Shown: positions 36,428-46,243, counted from the first letter of the stretch. The stretch: DNA of 64,000 nt from KBS-83 sp051025295 (GCA_051025295.1 JBMGJV010000015.1); one strand, 5' to 3'. Notes: a model not told the origin generated them from the letters alone. Numbers and translations are program-made.

Positions 36428-37492
36428 ATGGCAAGTAACGGATTTCATTCGCGTTCTTCGCGCTCGCATGGCATGCGATCGCTCTTCAGCGTGTTCTCGT
36501 CGGATCTGGCCATCGATCTGGGCACGGCCAACACTTTGGTGTATGCCCGAGGTAAGGGGGTCGTTGTCAACGAACCCTCCATCGTGGCTATTAACAAGAA
36601 CACCGGCGAAATCGAGGCGGTCGGGATCGAGGCCAAGGAGATGCTTGGCCGCACCCCCGGCAACATCGTCGCTATCAAGCCGATGAAGGATGGCGTGATC
36701 GCCGACTTCAAAGTCACCGAGAAGATGCTTAACTACTTCATCCGAAAGGCGCACAACCGCAAGATGCTGGTGCATCCGCGGATCGTGATTGGTGTGCCGT
36801 CGGAGATCACGCAGGTCGAGAAGCGCGCGGTCGAAGATTCGGCCTACCGCGCCAAGGCCAGCGAAGTGTTCCTTGTGGAGCAGGCGATGGTGGCCGCGAT
36901 CGGCGCCGGGCTGCCCATTACGGAGCCGAGCGGCAACATGGTCGTCGATATCGGGGGCGGCACGACCGATATCGCCGTGATTTCGCTCTCCGGCATTGTG
37001 TACTCGCGGTCGGTCCGCATGGCCGGCAATCAGATGGATGAGGCAGTGATGAACTACCTCAAGCGCAAGTACAACCTGCTCATCGGCGAGCGCACGGCAG
37101 AGCAGATCAAGATGGAGATCGGCTCGGCGTATCCCCTGGACAAGCCATTGCAGATGGAGATCAAGGGCCGCAATCTGATCGAAGGCGTGCCGAAGACGAT
37201 CACGATCGACGATTCGGAGATCCGCGAAGCGCTGGGCGAGTGCATCGCCGTGATTCTGAATGCGATCCGCGTGGCACTCGAACGCACCCCGCCGGAGCTT
37301 TCGGCAGACATCAGCGACCGCGGCATTGTGCTCACTGGTGGTGGCGCTTTGATCAAGAACCTGGACAAGCGCATCCGCGAGGAGACCGGCCTGCCCGTCT
37401 CGATCGCTGACGATCCGCTCAAGTCCGTCGTGCTGGGGACCGGAAAGATGCTGTCGGACTTCCGGCTGCTGCGCAAGATCAAGATCGAGTAA
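36428..37492 (+). CDS. mreB: Rod shape-determining protein MreB
   Basis: Bacterial actin homologue that forms membrane-associated filaments and positions the peptidoglycan elongation machinery. It is 354 residues: DLAIDLGTANTLVY near residue 21 is phosphate-1, then VVDIGGGTTDIAVISL (phosphate-2) and VLTGGGALIKNLD (adenosine). A basic, serine/arginine-rich N-terminus (NGFHSRSSRSHG) precedes the actin core and is longer than in E. coli MreB. It is the first gene of the shape operon mreB-mreC-mreD-mrdA-rodA. Confidence 0.97.
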   Translation: MASNGFHSRSSRSHGMRSLFSVFSSDLAIDLGTANTLVYARGKGVVVNEPSIVAINKNTGEIEAVGIEAKEMLGRTPGNIVAIKPMKDGVIADFKVTEKMLNYFIRKAHNRKMLVHPRIVIGVPSEITQVEKRAVEDSAYRAKASEVFLVEQAMVAAIGAGLPITEPSGNMVVDIGGGTTDIAVISLSGIVYSRSVRMAGNQMDEAVMNYLKRKYNLLIGERTAEQIKMEIGSAYPLDKPLQMEIKGRNLIEGVPKTITIDDSEIREALGECIAVILNAIRVALERTPPELSADISDRGIVLTGGGALIKNLDKRIREETGLPVSIADDPLKSVVLGTGKMLSDFRLLRKIKIE

Positions 37493-37572
37493 TCGGGGTC
37501 GGGATGCGCTGCCACGTTGGATCGGGGCCTCTGCCTATGTCGGTGATGTGTAACTGCTGGATGTGACGGACC

Positions 37573-38955
37573 ATGGACACCTTCTTCGAGCGCTACAAGA
37601 ACATCATGGTTCTCTCGGCGGTGCTGATCCTGCAGTTCCTGGGTCTCGCCGTGCAGGTGCGGACGCCGGCCGCGAAGACCGGCGATGGCAAAGGCGTGCG
37701 CCTGCTGCGGTACTGGGTAGTGGCGATGATGTCTCCGCCGGAGAAGGTCATGTCGCACACCGGCTCGGGAGTGCGCGGCTTCTGGGGCAGCTATGTCGAT
37801 CTGCGGCACGCGCGTGAAGAGAACGACGCGCTGCGTGGCCAGGTAGAGCAGTTGCGGCTGGAGCAGGCTGCGCTGCTTGAAGATGCGCGCCAGGGCAAGC
37901 GGCTGCAGTCATTGCTCTCGTTTCGCGAGAAGTACATCGCGAAGACCGTGCCTGCGCAGGTGATCGGCACCGCCGGCAGCGACCAGTCTCGCATTCTCTA
38001 CATCGATAAGGGCTCGAAGGACGGCCTGAAGCAGGATCAGCCGGTGATCACGCCGGACGGCATCGTGGGCAAGGTGAAGGACGTCTTCCCGCACACCGCC
38101 CAGGTGCTTGAGATCAACGATCAGACCAGTGGGGCGGGCGTGCTGCTGGAGCAGACGCGGCTCCGCGGCGTGCTGCGCGGCAATGCGTACGGACAGCCGC
38201 AGATCATCGATGTGCTGCCGGATGAACGCATCAAGGCGGGCGAGCGCGTCTTGACCAGCGGCGGCGACCAGATCTTTCCTCGCGGTCTTTCGGTCGGCAC
38301 CGTGAAAGAGGTCGTGAACGACCCCGAGCACGAGCCGTATGTGAGCGTCGTTATTAGACCGGCCGCGAACCTGCAGCACCTCGAAGAGGTTCTGGTGGTG
38401 ACCGAGACCAGTGACCAGATACCTGCGCCTGCGCAGCGCGACATCGCGAAGAGCGAAGCCGCTGGCGCCGAAGCCGCAGAGATGCAGCGCGCCTCCGACG
38501 TGCTCGCAGAGAAGCTGCCCGGTTTGACGGATCCGAGTGCTCCCAAGGCCGACGGAAAGAAAGCCGATGTCATTGACCTGCCGCCGCTGAAGCCGCTGGC
38601 TGCAGCCCATGTGGACCGCTTCTCGCCGGGTGAGGTTCCCGCGGCCACGCAGTTGACGCCCGGCAAGGCTGTCTATGTGGCGCCGCCGGACAATGCACAG
38701 GTCGTGCGTCCGAAGCCGCGCCGCCCTGCCGCAGCGATCGACGGGGCGGAAACGCCGGCCAGCACGACGCCGAAGCCTGTGCCCCACGCACAGCAGGAGA
38801 GCTTCATCATTCCCGGCACGGCGACCGGTCCGGATAAGCCGCTGATGGGACCGGAGAAGGCCGCTGCTGAAAAGGCTGCTGCAGACAAGACCGCTGCCGA
38901 AAAGACCAGGGCAGCCATCACGCCAACGCGGGCGAGCGGGGAGCAACACCAGTAA
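37573..38955 (+). CDS. mreC: Rod shape-determining protein MreC with long C-terminal extension
   Basis: Periplasmic scaffold of the elongasome, anchored by one helix (residues 11-28). The coiled coil is at about 75-115 (REENDALRGQVEQLRLEQAA). The double beta-barrel MreC domain follows to about residue 275, with GSKDGLKQDQPVITPDGIVG, the usual motif, and ERVLTSGGDQIFPRGLSVG. Beyond residue 276 come about 185 residues of P/A/K-rich, probably disordered sequence that MreC normally lacks. Near the end there are repeated KAAAEKAAADKTAAEK elements. It overlaps mreD by one base (TAATG). Confidence 0.92.
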   Translation: MDTFFERYKNIMVLSAVLILQFLGLAVQVRTPAAKTGDGKGVRLLRYWVVAMMSPPEKVMSHTGSGVRGFWGSYVDLRHAREENDALRGQVEQLRLEQAALLEDARQGKRLQSLLSFREKYIAKTVPAQVIGTAGSDQSRILYIDKGSKDGLKQDQPVITPDGIVGKVKDVFPHTAQVLEINDQTSGAGVLLEQTRLRGVLRGNAYGQPQIIDVLPDERIKAGERVLTSGGDQIFPRGLSVGTVKEVVNDPEHEPYVSVVIRPAANLQHLEEVLVVTETSDQIPAPAQRDIAKSEAAGAEAAEMQRASDVLAEKLPGLTDPSAPKADGKKADVIDLPPLKPLAAAHVDRFSPGEVPAATQLTPGKAVYVAPPDNAQVVRPKPRRPAAAIDGAETPASTTPKPVPHAQQESFIIPGTATGPDKPLMGPEKAAAEKAAADKTAAEKTRAAITPTRASGEQHQ

Positions 38956-39476
38956 TGGCGACGTTGATGGCAAGTTCTCGGCGGGACCTGGAAATCCAGG
39001 AGTTCCCGTGGCCCATTCTGTTCGCAGCACCGCTGCTCGCCGTGTTTCTGCAGGCGTATCTGCCGCTGCGCTACCCACGGCTGGATGTCTTTGACCTGCC
39101 GTTGCTGGTCGTGATTTACTTCGCGGTCTCGCGGCGCAGCCCCATCGGCGGCACTATCAGTGGCGCCATCGTCGGTCTGTTGCAGGACGGCGTGACGCAC
39201 CGGCCGATCGGCATCCACGGAATCGCGAACACGATCGTCGGCTTCCTTGCTGCCTCGATCGGCGTGAAGATCGACGTCGATAACCCGCTGACACGGGCGA
39301 TCATGATCTTCCTCTTCACCCTGCTCGATCGCTTTCTGTACCTGGTGATCGTGCGCCACCTGATCGCCGAGCCGCTGCTGTGGAGCTGGATGCACCAGGT
39401 GCTCCGTGCGGCAATCAACGTGGTGCTCGGCGTTGTCCTGTTCGCAGTGCTCGATCGCACACGGTTGCGGGACTGA
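38955..39476 (+). CDS. mreD: Rod shape-determining protein MreD
   Basis: Small inner-membrane partner of MreC in the elongasome, 173 residues with five or so membrane segments (PILFAAPLLAVFLQAYL; VFDLPLLVVIYFAVSRRSP; IVGLLQD; IVGFLAASIGVKI; AINVVLGVVLFAVL). The family is poorly conserved, but length, topology and position between mreC and the PBP2 gene make the call safe. The ATG shares its A with the mreC stop. Confidence 0.9.
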   Translation: MATLMASSRRDLEIQEFPWPILFAAPLLAVFLQAYLPLRYPRLDVFDLPLLVVIYFAVSRRSPIGGTISGAIVGLLQDGVTHRPIGIHGIANTIVGFLAASIGVKIDVDNPLTRAIMIFLFTLLDRFLYLVIVRHLIAEPLLWSWMHQVLRAAINVVLGVVLFAVLDRTRLRD

Positions 39477-39489
39477 GCGGGAGGCCCAC

Positions 39490-41580
39490 ATGCCAGGCAT
39501 GCATGAGGAGAAGGTCCCCGCGATCAAGCTGGCGGTGATTCAGTACGCCATCGTCGCCGTACTTGCGGTCCTGATTACCGGACTGTGGCGGTTGCAGATC
39601 TTGGGCGCCACCAATTATCGCGAGCTTGCGGAGGCGAATCGCATCCGGAAGGTGCCGATTTTGGCGCCGCGCGGACGCTTGTTCGACCGCGAAGGCCGTC
39701 TGCTGGTCGACAATTATCCGTCTGTGTCCTGCTTTCTGGTGCCGGATCAGGCGCAGTCACTCGAAGCCGACCTGCCCCGTATCGCGCGGGGCCTCGACAT
39801 GCCTGTCGATCAGATCCGTGCAGTGCTGGCCAAGTACCGTGGCAGCCCGAAATACCAGCCCATCCCGCTCAAAAGCGACATCACGCCGGACGAAAAGGAG
39901 TTCATCGAAGCGCATCGCGATGAACTGCCGGAGCTCGAGACCATTGACGAGCAGCGCCGCCTGTATCCGCGCAACGGTTTCGCCGCGGCCCTGATTGGTT
40001 ACACCGGCGAGGTCAGCGAGGACATGCTGAACCAGTCGCGCTATGCCTACTACGAGCCGGGCGATGTTGTCGGGCGGTCAGGTGTGGAGGAGACTTACGA
40101 CGCGCTGCTGCGTGGCACTGATGGATCGCGTGACGTGCTGGTCGACAGCCACGGCCGCGAGGTTGGGCGACTGGGGTATGAGCGCGCCATCCCAGGCACA
40201 GACCTGAAGCTGAGCATCGATCTCGACATCCAGCGTGCGGCGGAGCTCGCACTGGGCGATCGCAACGGCGCCATGGTGGCGATGGATCCACATACGGGCG
40301 AGGTGCTGGCGCTGGTCAGCCATCCTGTGTTCAACCCGAACGACTTCGCGGTTCGCATTCAGCGAGATACGTGGGCGCGGCTGATCACCGATCCGAACCA
40401 TCCGCTGATGAACAAGGCGATTCAGGATCAGCTTGCACCCGGCTCGACGTTCAAGCTGGTGATGTCAGTGGCCGGGCTGCAGGAGCACGTTGCGCAGGAT
40501 CTCCGAGTGAACTGCACCGGGGGAGCGAACTTCTATGGACGCTTCTTCGCCTGCGACGCGCGGCACGGCGCGGTGAGCATCGACAATGCCATACCCGTGT
40601 CCTGCGATACCTACTACTACACGCTCGCGCAGCGGCTGGGCATTGAGCCGATCGCGAAATGGGCGCACGCGCTCGGGCTGGGACAGAAGACAGGGATCGA
40701 CCTGCCGAACGAAGCGTCGGGCGTAGTGCCCTCGGAGCAGTGGAAACTGAAGAACTACCACGAGAAGTGGTACGCGGGTGAGGTGATCTCGGTCGGCATC
40801 GGCCAGGGCGCCACCGCGGTCACGCCGGTACAACTGGCGCGGACGGTGGGGGGCATTGCCTCGGGCGGCTACCTGCGGCGGCCGCACGTCATGCTGCAGG
40901 ATCAGCTCACGCCCAACTTCCGCCAGGCCATTGTTGATTCCTATCCGGGCGCAGGTGATTCGTACGTGCCCATCTCGACAGAGACGTGGGAGCGCATCAC
41001 GGATGGCATGGCCGCCGTGACCTCCGCCAGTGGCACTGCGCACGCAGCGCACCTGGAAGGTGTCGACTTCGCAGGCAAGACCGGCACGGCGCAGGTGGTC
41101 AACCACAGTTTCGGCGCCAAGTCCGTATCGAAGGACGTGAGCACGCGAAGCAATGCCTGGTTCGTCGGTGTGGCTCCCCGTCGCAATCCAGACATCGTGG
41201 TCGCGGTGCTGTGGGAGCACGGCGGCTGGGGCGCAGGCTCGTCCGTACTGGCGGCGCAGGTGATCCAGGCCTACGTGAACAAGCACCGCCGGCTGGAGCA
41301 CAACATCGTCGAAGCCGCACCGGGAGAGGCTCAGCCTGCGTCGCAGCCGAAGTCTCCGGCGCAGCCCGCGTCGACGACTCCTGCCAAGCCTGCTGGCCGG
41401 CCGACCGAGGTTGGAGCGATCTGGTCGGATCCCTCAGCTCCAGACGCAATGGGTGGCCGGCCGTTGCGCACCTCGGCAAAGGGTAAGCCTGGCGCTCCGG
41501 GCAGTGAGCGCGGCGGTCACTTCTACATCGATGCGGCAGGGCGACCGATGACCAAACCGGCCGCGGGAGGAACTCGATAG
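39490..41580 (+). CDS. mrdA: Penicillin-binding protein 2 (peptidoglycan transpeptidase)
   Basis: Class B PBP of the elongasome that cross-links peptidoglycan in the periplasm. From ATG 39490 (GGGAGG 7 bases upstream) it has 696 residues. It has a membrane anchor (LAVIQYAIVAVLAVLITGLW), the PBP dimerisation domain (ILAPRGRLFDREGRLL), and a transpeptidase domain with active-site Ser in PGSTFKLV, SxN-type SCDTYYY and KTG in FAGKTGTAQV. A proline/alanine-rich tail of about 90 residues, from residue 607, extends past the domain; MreC in the same operon has a similar tail. RodA follows one base after its stop. Confidence 0.95.
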   Translation: MPGMHEEKVPAIKLAVIQYAIVAVLAVLITGLWRLQILGATNYRELAEANRIRKVPILAPRGRLFDREGRLLVDNYPSVSCFLVPDQAQSLEADLPRIARGLDMPVDQIRAVLAKYRGSPKYQPIPLKSDITPDEKEFIEAHRDELPELETIDEQRRLYPRNGFAAALIGYTGEVSEDMLNQSRYAYYEPGDVVGRSGVEETYDALLRGTDGSRDVLVDSHGREVGRLGYERAIPGTDLKLSIDLDIQRAAELALGDRNGAMVAMDPHTGEVLALVSHPVFNPNDFAVRIQRDTWARLITDPNHPLMNKAIQDQLAPGSTFKLVMSVAGLQEHVAQDLRVNCTGGANFYGRFFACDARHGAVSIDNAIPVSCDTYYYTLAQRLGIEPIAKWAHALGLGQKTGIDLPNEASGVVPSEQWKLKNYHEKWYAGEVISVGIGQGATAVTPVQLARTVGGIASGGYLRRPHVMLQDQLTPNFRQAIVDSYPGAGDSYVPISTETWERITDGMAAVTSASGTAHAAHLEGVDFAGKTGTAQVVNHSFGAKSVSKDVSTRSNAWFVGVAPRRNPDIVVAVLWEHGGWGAGSSVLAAQVIQAYVNKHRRLEHNIVEAAPGEAQPASQPKSPAQPASTTPAKPAGRPTEVGAIWSDPSAPDAMGGRPLRTSAKGKPGAPGSERGGHFYIDAAGRPMTKPAAGGTR

Positions 41581-41581
41581 C

Positions 41582-42673
41582 ATGCAGCGTTTTCTGCGCT
41601 TTCGCGACTTCGACTGGGTGCTGATGGGGCTCGTGTTCCTGATGTCGGCGCTCAGTGTGCTCGAGATCTACTCGGCAACCATCAACACCAAGTTTCACGG
41701 CTTCGAGAGCAAACAGGTGCTCTGGCTGGTGGGCGGCTCGGCAGCCATGCTGCTGCTGTCCTTCATCGATTACCACGTGCTGCTCGATGTCATTCACTGG
41801 ATCTACCTGTTCTGCGTGGTGTCGCTGGTAGCGGTGCTCGCGGTGGGCCAGAAGGTGCTAGGTGCGCGGCGCTGGATCCGCATGGGCGGGATCCACTTTC
41901 AGCCGTCTGAGTGGGTGAAGCTGATCCTCATCGTGGCGGTGGCGCGCTACTTCACCAGCATGGCGGGTCGGGATCTTGACTGGAAGGACATCGGCAAGGC
42001 CTTCCTGCTGGTGGGGCTTCCCATGGCGCTGGTTCTGAAGCAGCCGGACCTCGGCACTGCGCTTACTTATCTGCCGGTGCTGCTGGTCGGGCTCTTCCTG
42101 GGCGGCATTAGCTGGAAGAAGGCGCTGATCATTGTGTGTGCCGGCCTGATGCTGATCGTGCCTGTGTGGAAGGCCGGTCTAAAGCCCTATCAGAAGGCGC
42201 GCCTGACCAGCTTCCTATCGCCGGAAGATGACCCCCGCGGGTCGGGCTACCAGATTCGTCAGTCGCTGATCGCGGTAGGCGACGGCGGCGTCTGGGGCCG
42301 AGGGGTGGCCAAGGGCACCCAGACCCAGGGCGACTTCCTGCCGATCCCCTATACGGACTTCATCTTTGCCGCCTGGAGCGAGGAGCACGGCTTCGTCGGT
42401 GCGGTGGTGGTCCTGCTGCTATACTTCTTCATACTGATGCGTTTGATTCAGAACGCTCAGACGGCCGCAGACCTCTCCGGCACCTTGCTGATCATGGGCA
42501 TTGTTGCAGTGCTCATCTTTCAGATCGCGGTCAACGTGGGAATGGTCGTGGGGTTGATGCCTGTAACCGGAATTCCGCTACCGCTGATGAGCTATGGCGG
42601 GTCTTCGGTGCTGTTCACGTTCCTTGCACTCGGCATTGTTATGAATGTCCGGATGAACAGGTTTGTGAACTAA
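41582..42673 (+). CDS. rodA: Lipid II polymerase RodA (SEDS glycosyltransferase)
   Basis: Polytopic SEDS-family peptidoglycan glycosyltransferase of the elongasome, the partner of PBP2. It is 363 residues with about ten membrane segments. Conserved features include GARRWIRMGGIHFQPSEWVK, KQPDLGTAL, FLPIPYTDFIFAAWSEEHG and the C-terminal GIPLPLMSYGGSSVL. The Asp in KQPDLGTAL is the family's catalytic candidate. The GGGAGG that drives translation lies inside the end of mrdA, so the two genes are coupled. Confidence 0.96.
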   Translation: MQRFLRFRDFDWVLMGLVFLMSALSVLEIYSATINTKFHGFESKQVLWLVGGSAAMLLLSFIDYHVLLDVIHWIYLFCVVSLVAVLAVGQKVLGARRWIRMGGIHFQPSEWVKLILIVAVARYFTSMAGRDLDWKDIGKAFLLVGLPMALVLKQPDLGTALTYLPVLLVGLFLGGISWKKALIIVCAGLMLIVPVWKAGLKPYQKARLTSFLSPEDDPRGSGYQIRQSLIAVGDGGVWGRGVAKGTQTQGDFLPIPYTDFIFAAWSEEHGFVGAVVVLLLYFFILMRLIQNAQTAADLSGTLLIMGIVAVLIFQIAVNVGMVVGLMPVTGIPLPLMSYGGSSVLFTFLALGIVMNVRMNRFVN

Positions 42674-43063
42674 GGAACGCAAGAGACTGTGTGCCGGCAG
42701 AGGTCCGGCTCCGATCTCTGGAAGTTTATAACTTGCAATGGAACCGGCCTGGCGGATCACCGGGGCCGGGCAGGATCAGGAATGGACGCGCAGAGACGGG
42801 GAACGACCCCGCCCCAACTTCGGGTACGAGCGGTCACAGACTCTCAGCGCGTGGAAAGCCCCAGCTACAACGATTTTTACAGTGAGCAACGCCGCACACC
42901 TGTGCGCGGTGCGCTCCCCTGCGGAATCACACCGGCTCTCCTACATCTGCACTCGTCCTGCCCAGCATCTCGGTCCGGTACCCCGGGGACAGGATGCATC
43001 CTGTTCTGATCTGCCTCGTCCGCTGCCCGGGCGCTCGAACGCTCCGGGCAAGAAAGAGGCAGT
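42674..43063 (+). other. 390-base leader between rodA and the RNase E/G gene
   Basis: No credible coding sequence. A TATAAC -10-like hexamer lies at 42727-42732, with only weak -35 partners. It would give a leader of about 325 bases before the RNase gene. GC-rich short inverted repeats occur (for example CCGGTAC/GTACCCCGGGG near 42975), and CCCGGGC ... GCCCGGG-like repeats lie near 43030-43050, directly before the ribosome-binding site. RNase E of E. coli regulates its own mRNA through its 5' leader, so this long leader may serve the same end. Confidence 0.4.
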
Positions 43064-46000
43064 ATGGCAAAAGAGATTTGTATCTCGAGCACGCCGCATG
43101 AGACGCGGCTGGCGATCGTCGAAGACGATCAACTGACCGAGATCTACTACGAACGCGAGAATGAGTACACGCTCGCAGGCTCCATTTACAAAGGCAAAGT
43201 CACGCGCGTGCTTCCTGGCATGCAGTCGGCATTCGTTGACCTTGGCCTGGAGCGCGACGCCTTCCTTTACGTCACCGATTTCCTCGAAGAGCAGGAAAAC
43301 CCGGAGGAGTATGAGGCCGTCAAGGCCACCAGTGGCGGCGGTGGCCGGGAGCGCAATGAGGGTGGTGGCCGTGGCCGTCGAGGCGGCGAACGGGGCGGCG
43401 AGAGAGCCGGAGAACGAGGCGGCGACCGTCAACGGGAGCGCGGTGGCGAGCGGAGCCCCGAGCCGGCAGCCGCAAGCCCGTCTGACTCCTATGCTGCTGG
43501 TCATCTGAGCATCGAGCCTGAAGGCAGCGCACTGGGCGAGGCCACGGGCCGGCCAGCAGGCGAGGCACAGGAAGGCGAAGAGTTTGAGGAAGGCACGCGC
43601 CGCTGGCGCGGTCGCCGCGGACGCCGCCGGGGACTCCGCGGCGTACGGGACGGTGAGCCGGTCAGCAACGAGGCCGCTGCCGAAGGCAGCGAGACGCAGC
43701 GCTCCGGGCGAGTCCACATCGACGCCGAAGCTGCACAGCCCAGTGCCGCGGCCGAGCCGCGGCGCGAGCGCAGCCCACGCAACGAACCGCGCGGCGAGAG
43801 CCGGAACGAAGGTCGAGGTGACGGGCGCCGCGATCGCGAGTCCTCACCCCGCACCCCAACCATCACGCTTCCCGGCGAGGCATTGCAGAAGTATGGGCAG
43901 CAGCCCGCTGAGGCGCCCGCGGCTTCGGCTGCAAGCCAGCCGGCCGCTCGGCCCCGCACGGCGCAGGTCACCGTGCGCCCCTCCACTCTGGTCGAGCATT
44001 CGATCGAGTGGGACGGCGTCAGCGTCGCCCTGCCCGGCGAGACACTCTCCCGTCATCGCGAGCCAAGGTCGAGCACTCCTGCGGATGCACACACCGCGCC
44101 TGAGCCGGTATTTGCAGAGCCGATCGGCGAACTGCATGGGGTGATGAGCGAGACGGAACCGATCGATTCGATCTTTCCTCCGCCAACCCATACGGCCGCA
44201 CCAGTTGCAGACGAAGCCGAGCCCGGCGCATCTGTTCTTGGCGAAGCCGAGCCGCTGGCACCGCTCGTGCTCGAAGAGCAGGAAGAGACGACCGAGTACA
44301 ACCCGAACAACGCATCGGCGTCGCACCGCGTCGACCCATCCTCGCCGAGCGAGTTCCGCTTGTCTTCACTGTTCGGGCGCGATCCGGAGCCGGATGATAA
44401 GGCTTCTGACACGGGCCTTGAGCCGGACGGGAAGTCGCCGGACGCAGCGGAACACGCTGACCACGACTCTGCTCACCAGGCTGCCCATCAGGACACGCCG
44501 CATCACGACGCTGCCCATCACGATTCCGTGTACGAGCCGGCACACGCAAGCGAGCTCGATGCGGCGAACGGCACGTCTCTCGATGCTACCGCGCATGATT
44601 CGCATGGCGGTGCTCCTTCCCCGGAGGCGCGTGCGCTTGAGCATCTGCATGCGTTCACCCCTGGTGATGGCCAAGTCGAGGAAGAGGTCATCGACGAAGA
44701 GGAGTACGACTTCGCACCGCTTCCCGAGCACGCGATGGCGCACGATGAAGACCAGGACTCCAGCGATCTACTGGAAGAAGAGACGCAGACCTCAAACGGC
44801 GGAGACTTCGGAGAAGCCATTCGCGATGCGCAGATCGATCGCGAGATCACTTCGAGCGAGGATGACGACTTCGAAGAGGGCGACGAGGAAGAAGACGCAG
44901 TGGAAGAGCCGGCCACCGTGGCCGTTGCCGGAGAGGAAGAAGCTCCGGCGCGACGCGGCGGGCGCAATGATCGCCAGAAGGGACGCGAGCGGCGCGGCCG
45001 CGGTCGCAATGGACGGCGACAGTCTGCGCAGACCAGCGACCTGCCGATCATCTCCGAGCTGCTGAAGCAGGGCCAGGAGATCCTGGTGCAGATTGCGAAG
45101 GAGCCGATTGCAAAGAAAGGCGCGCGCATCACCAGTCACATCGCGCTGCCCGGCCGGTTCCTGGTCTTCATGCCAACGGTGAACCACGTCGGCGTGTCGC
45201 GCAAGATTTCGTCCGATGAGGAGCGCCAGCGGTTGAAGCGCATCCTGATCAGCGAGAAGGGCGAGGCGACGGGCGGCTTCATCGTGCGCACGGCTGCCGA
45301 GAACGCAAGCGAAGATGAACTGCGTGCCGATCTGCGCTTCCTGATCAGCCTGTGGACAGAGATCAAGCAGCGGTCAGAGAGCGCGAAAGCGCCGGCGCTG
45401 ATCTATCACGATCTCAACCTGATCGAACGCATCCTGCGTGATCAGGTCTCCGATAACTTCTCGACCATCTGGGTTGACTCCGAGGCAGAGTACGAGCGCA
45501 TCGTGCGCTTCCTCAACCGTTTCCAGCCTTCGCTGGTTCGGCGTGTGAAGCTCTACACGAAGGAAACGCCGTTATTCGAGCACTTCGGGATCCAGGATGA
45601 GATATCCAAGGCACTGAAGTCCAAGGTGTGGCTCAAGTCGGGTGGATCGATCGTGATCAACCAGACAGAGGCCCTGGTCGCGATCGATATCAACACGGGC
45701 AAGTACGTCGGCAAGACCGCGCGCCTCGAAGACACCATCCTGAAGACGAACCTCGATGCAATTCCGGAGATTGTGCGGCAGATCCGGTTGCGCGATCTCG
45801 GCGGGATCATCGTCATCGATTTCATCGACATGGATGAGCGCAAGAATCGCCACAAGGTAATGCAGGCGCTCGAAGAGGAGCTGAAGCAGGATCGCGCTCC
45901 ATCGAAGGTGCTGCAGTTTAACGATTTCGGGTTGGTGGCGATCACGCGCAAGCGTGTGAAGCAGTCACTCGAGCGCACCTTGAGCGTGCAGTGCAACATC

Positions 46001-46243
46001 TGTGCGGGCACCGGCATGGTCAAGGGTCCGATCACGGTAGCGAACGAGATCTACACGGAGATGCGCAAGATGCAGAAGCATTTCGAGCGGCATGATGTCA
46101 TGCTGCGCGTGCATCCTGAGGTAGTAAAGACGCTGAAGGGCAACAATGCACGCTGGCTGAACGAACTTGAAGAGATGACAGGCCGGACCGTCATCGTGAA
46201 AAGCGACCCTGCGCTTCATCCAGAGCAGTTCGACATCCACTAG
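43064..46243 (+). CDS. Ribonuclease E/G with split S1 domain and long disordered insert
   Basis: Endoribonuclease of the Rne/Rng family (mRNA decay, 16S 5' maturation), 1059 residues. The N-terminus has the S1 opening (AGSIYKGKVTRVLPGMQSAF) up to about residue 86. The S1 domain resumes only near residue 658 (DLPIISELLKQGQEILVQIA, then GARITSHIALPGRFLVFM). The catalytic part follows, with both metal Asp motifs (AIDINTGKYVG near 875, IVIDFIDM near 919) and the zinc-link CNICAGTG near 977. In between lie about 570 residues of low complexity: Arg/Gly/Glu repeats, a His/Asp/Ala stretch near 463-500, an acidic run near 545-625 and a basic patch at 628-655. It is inserted inside the S1 domain, not at the C-terminus as in E. 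coli RNase E. Confidence 0.93.
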   Translation: MAKEICISSTPHETRLAIVEDDQLTEIYYERENEYTLAGSIYKGKVTRVLPGMQSAFVDLGLERDAFLYVTDFLEEQENPEEYEAVKATSGGGGRERNEGGGRGRRGGERGGERAGERGGDRQRERGGERSPEPAAASPSDSYAAGHLSIEPEGSALGEATGRPAGEAQEGEEFEEGTRRWRGRRGRRRGLRGVRDGEPVSNEAAAEGSETQRSGRVHIDAEAAQPSAAAEPRRERSPRNEPRGESRNEGRGDGRRDRESSPRTPTITLPGEALQKYGQQPAEAPAASAASQPAARPRTAQVTVRPSTLVEHSIEWDGVSVALPGETLSRHREPRSSTPADAHTAPEPVFAEPIGELHGVMSETEPIDSIFPPPTHTAAPVADEAEPGASVLGEAEPLAPLVLEEQEETTEYNPNNASASHRVDPSSPSEFRLSSLFGRDPEPDDKASDTGLEPDGKSPDAAEHADHDSAHQAAHQDTPHHDAAHHDSVYEPAHASELDAANGTSLDATAHDSHGGAPSPEARALEHLHAFTPGDGQVEEEVIDEEEYDFAPLPEHAMAHDEDQDSSDLLEEETQTSNGGDFGEAIRDAQIDREITSSEDDDFEEGDEEEDAVEEPATVAVAGEEEAPARRGGRNDRQKGRERRGRGRNGRRQSAQTSDLPIISELLKQGQEILVQIAKEPIAKKGARITSHIALPGRFLVFMPTVNHVGVSRKISSDEERQRLKRILISEKGEATGGFIVRTAAENASEDELRADLRFLISLWTEIKQRSESAKAPALIYHDLNLIERILRDQVSDNFSTIWVDSEAEYERIVRFLNRFQPSLVRRVKLYTKETPLFEHFGIQDEISKALKSKVWLKSGGSIVINQTEALVAIDINTGKYVGKTARLEDTILKTNLDAIPEIVRQIRLRDLGGIIVIDFIDMDERKNRHKVMQALEEELKQDRAPSKVLQFNDFGLVAITRKRVKQSLERTLSVQCNICAGTGMVKGPITVANEIYTEMRKMQKHFERHDVMLRVHPEVVKTLKGNNARWLNELEEMTGRTVIVKSDPALHPEQFDIH

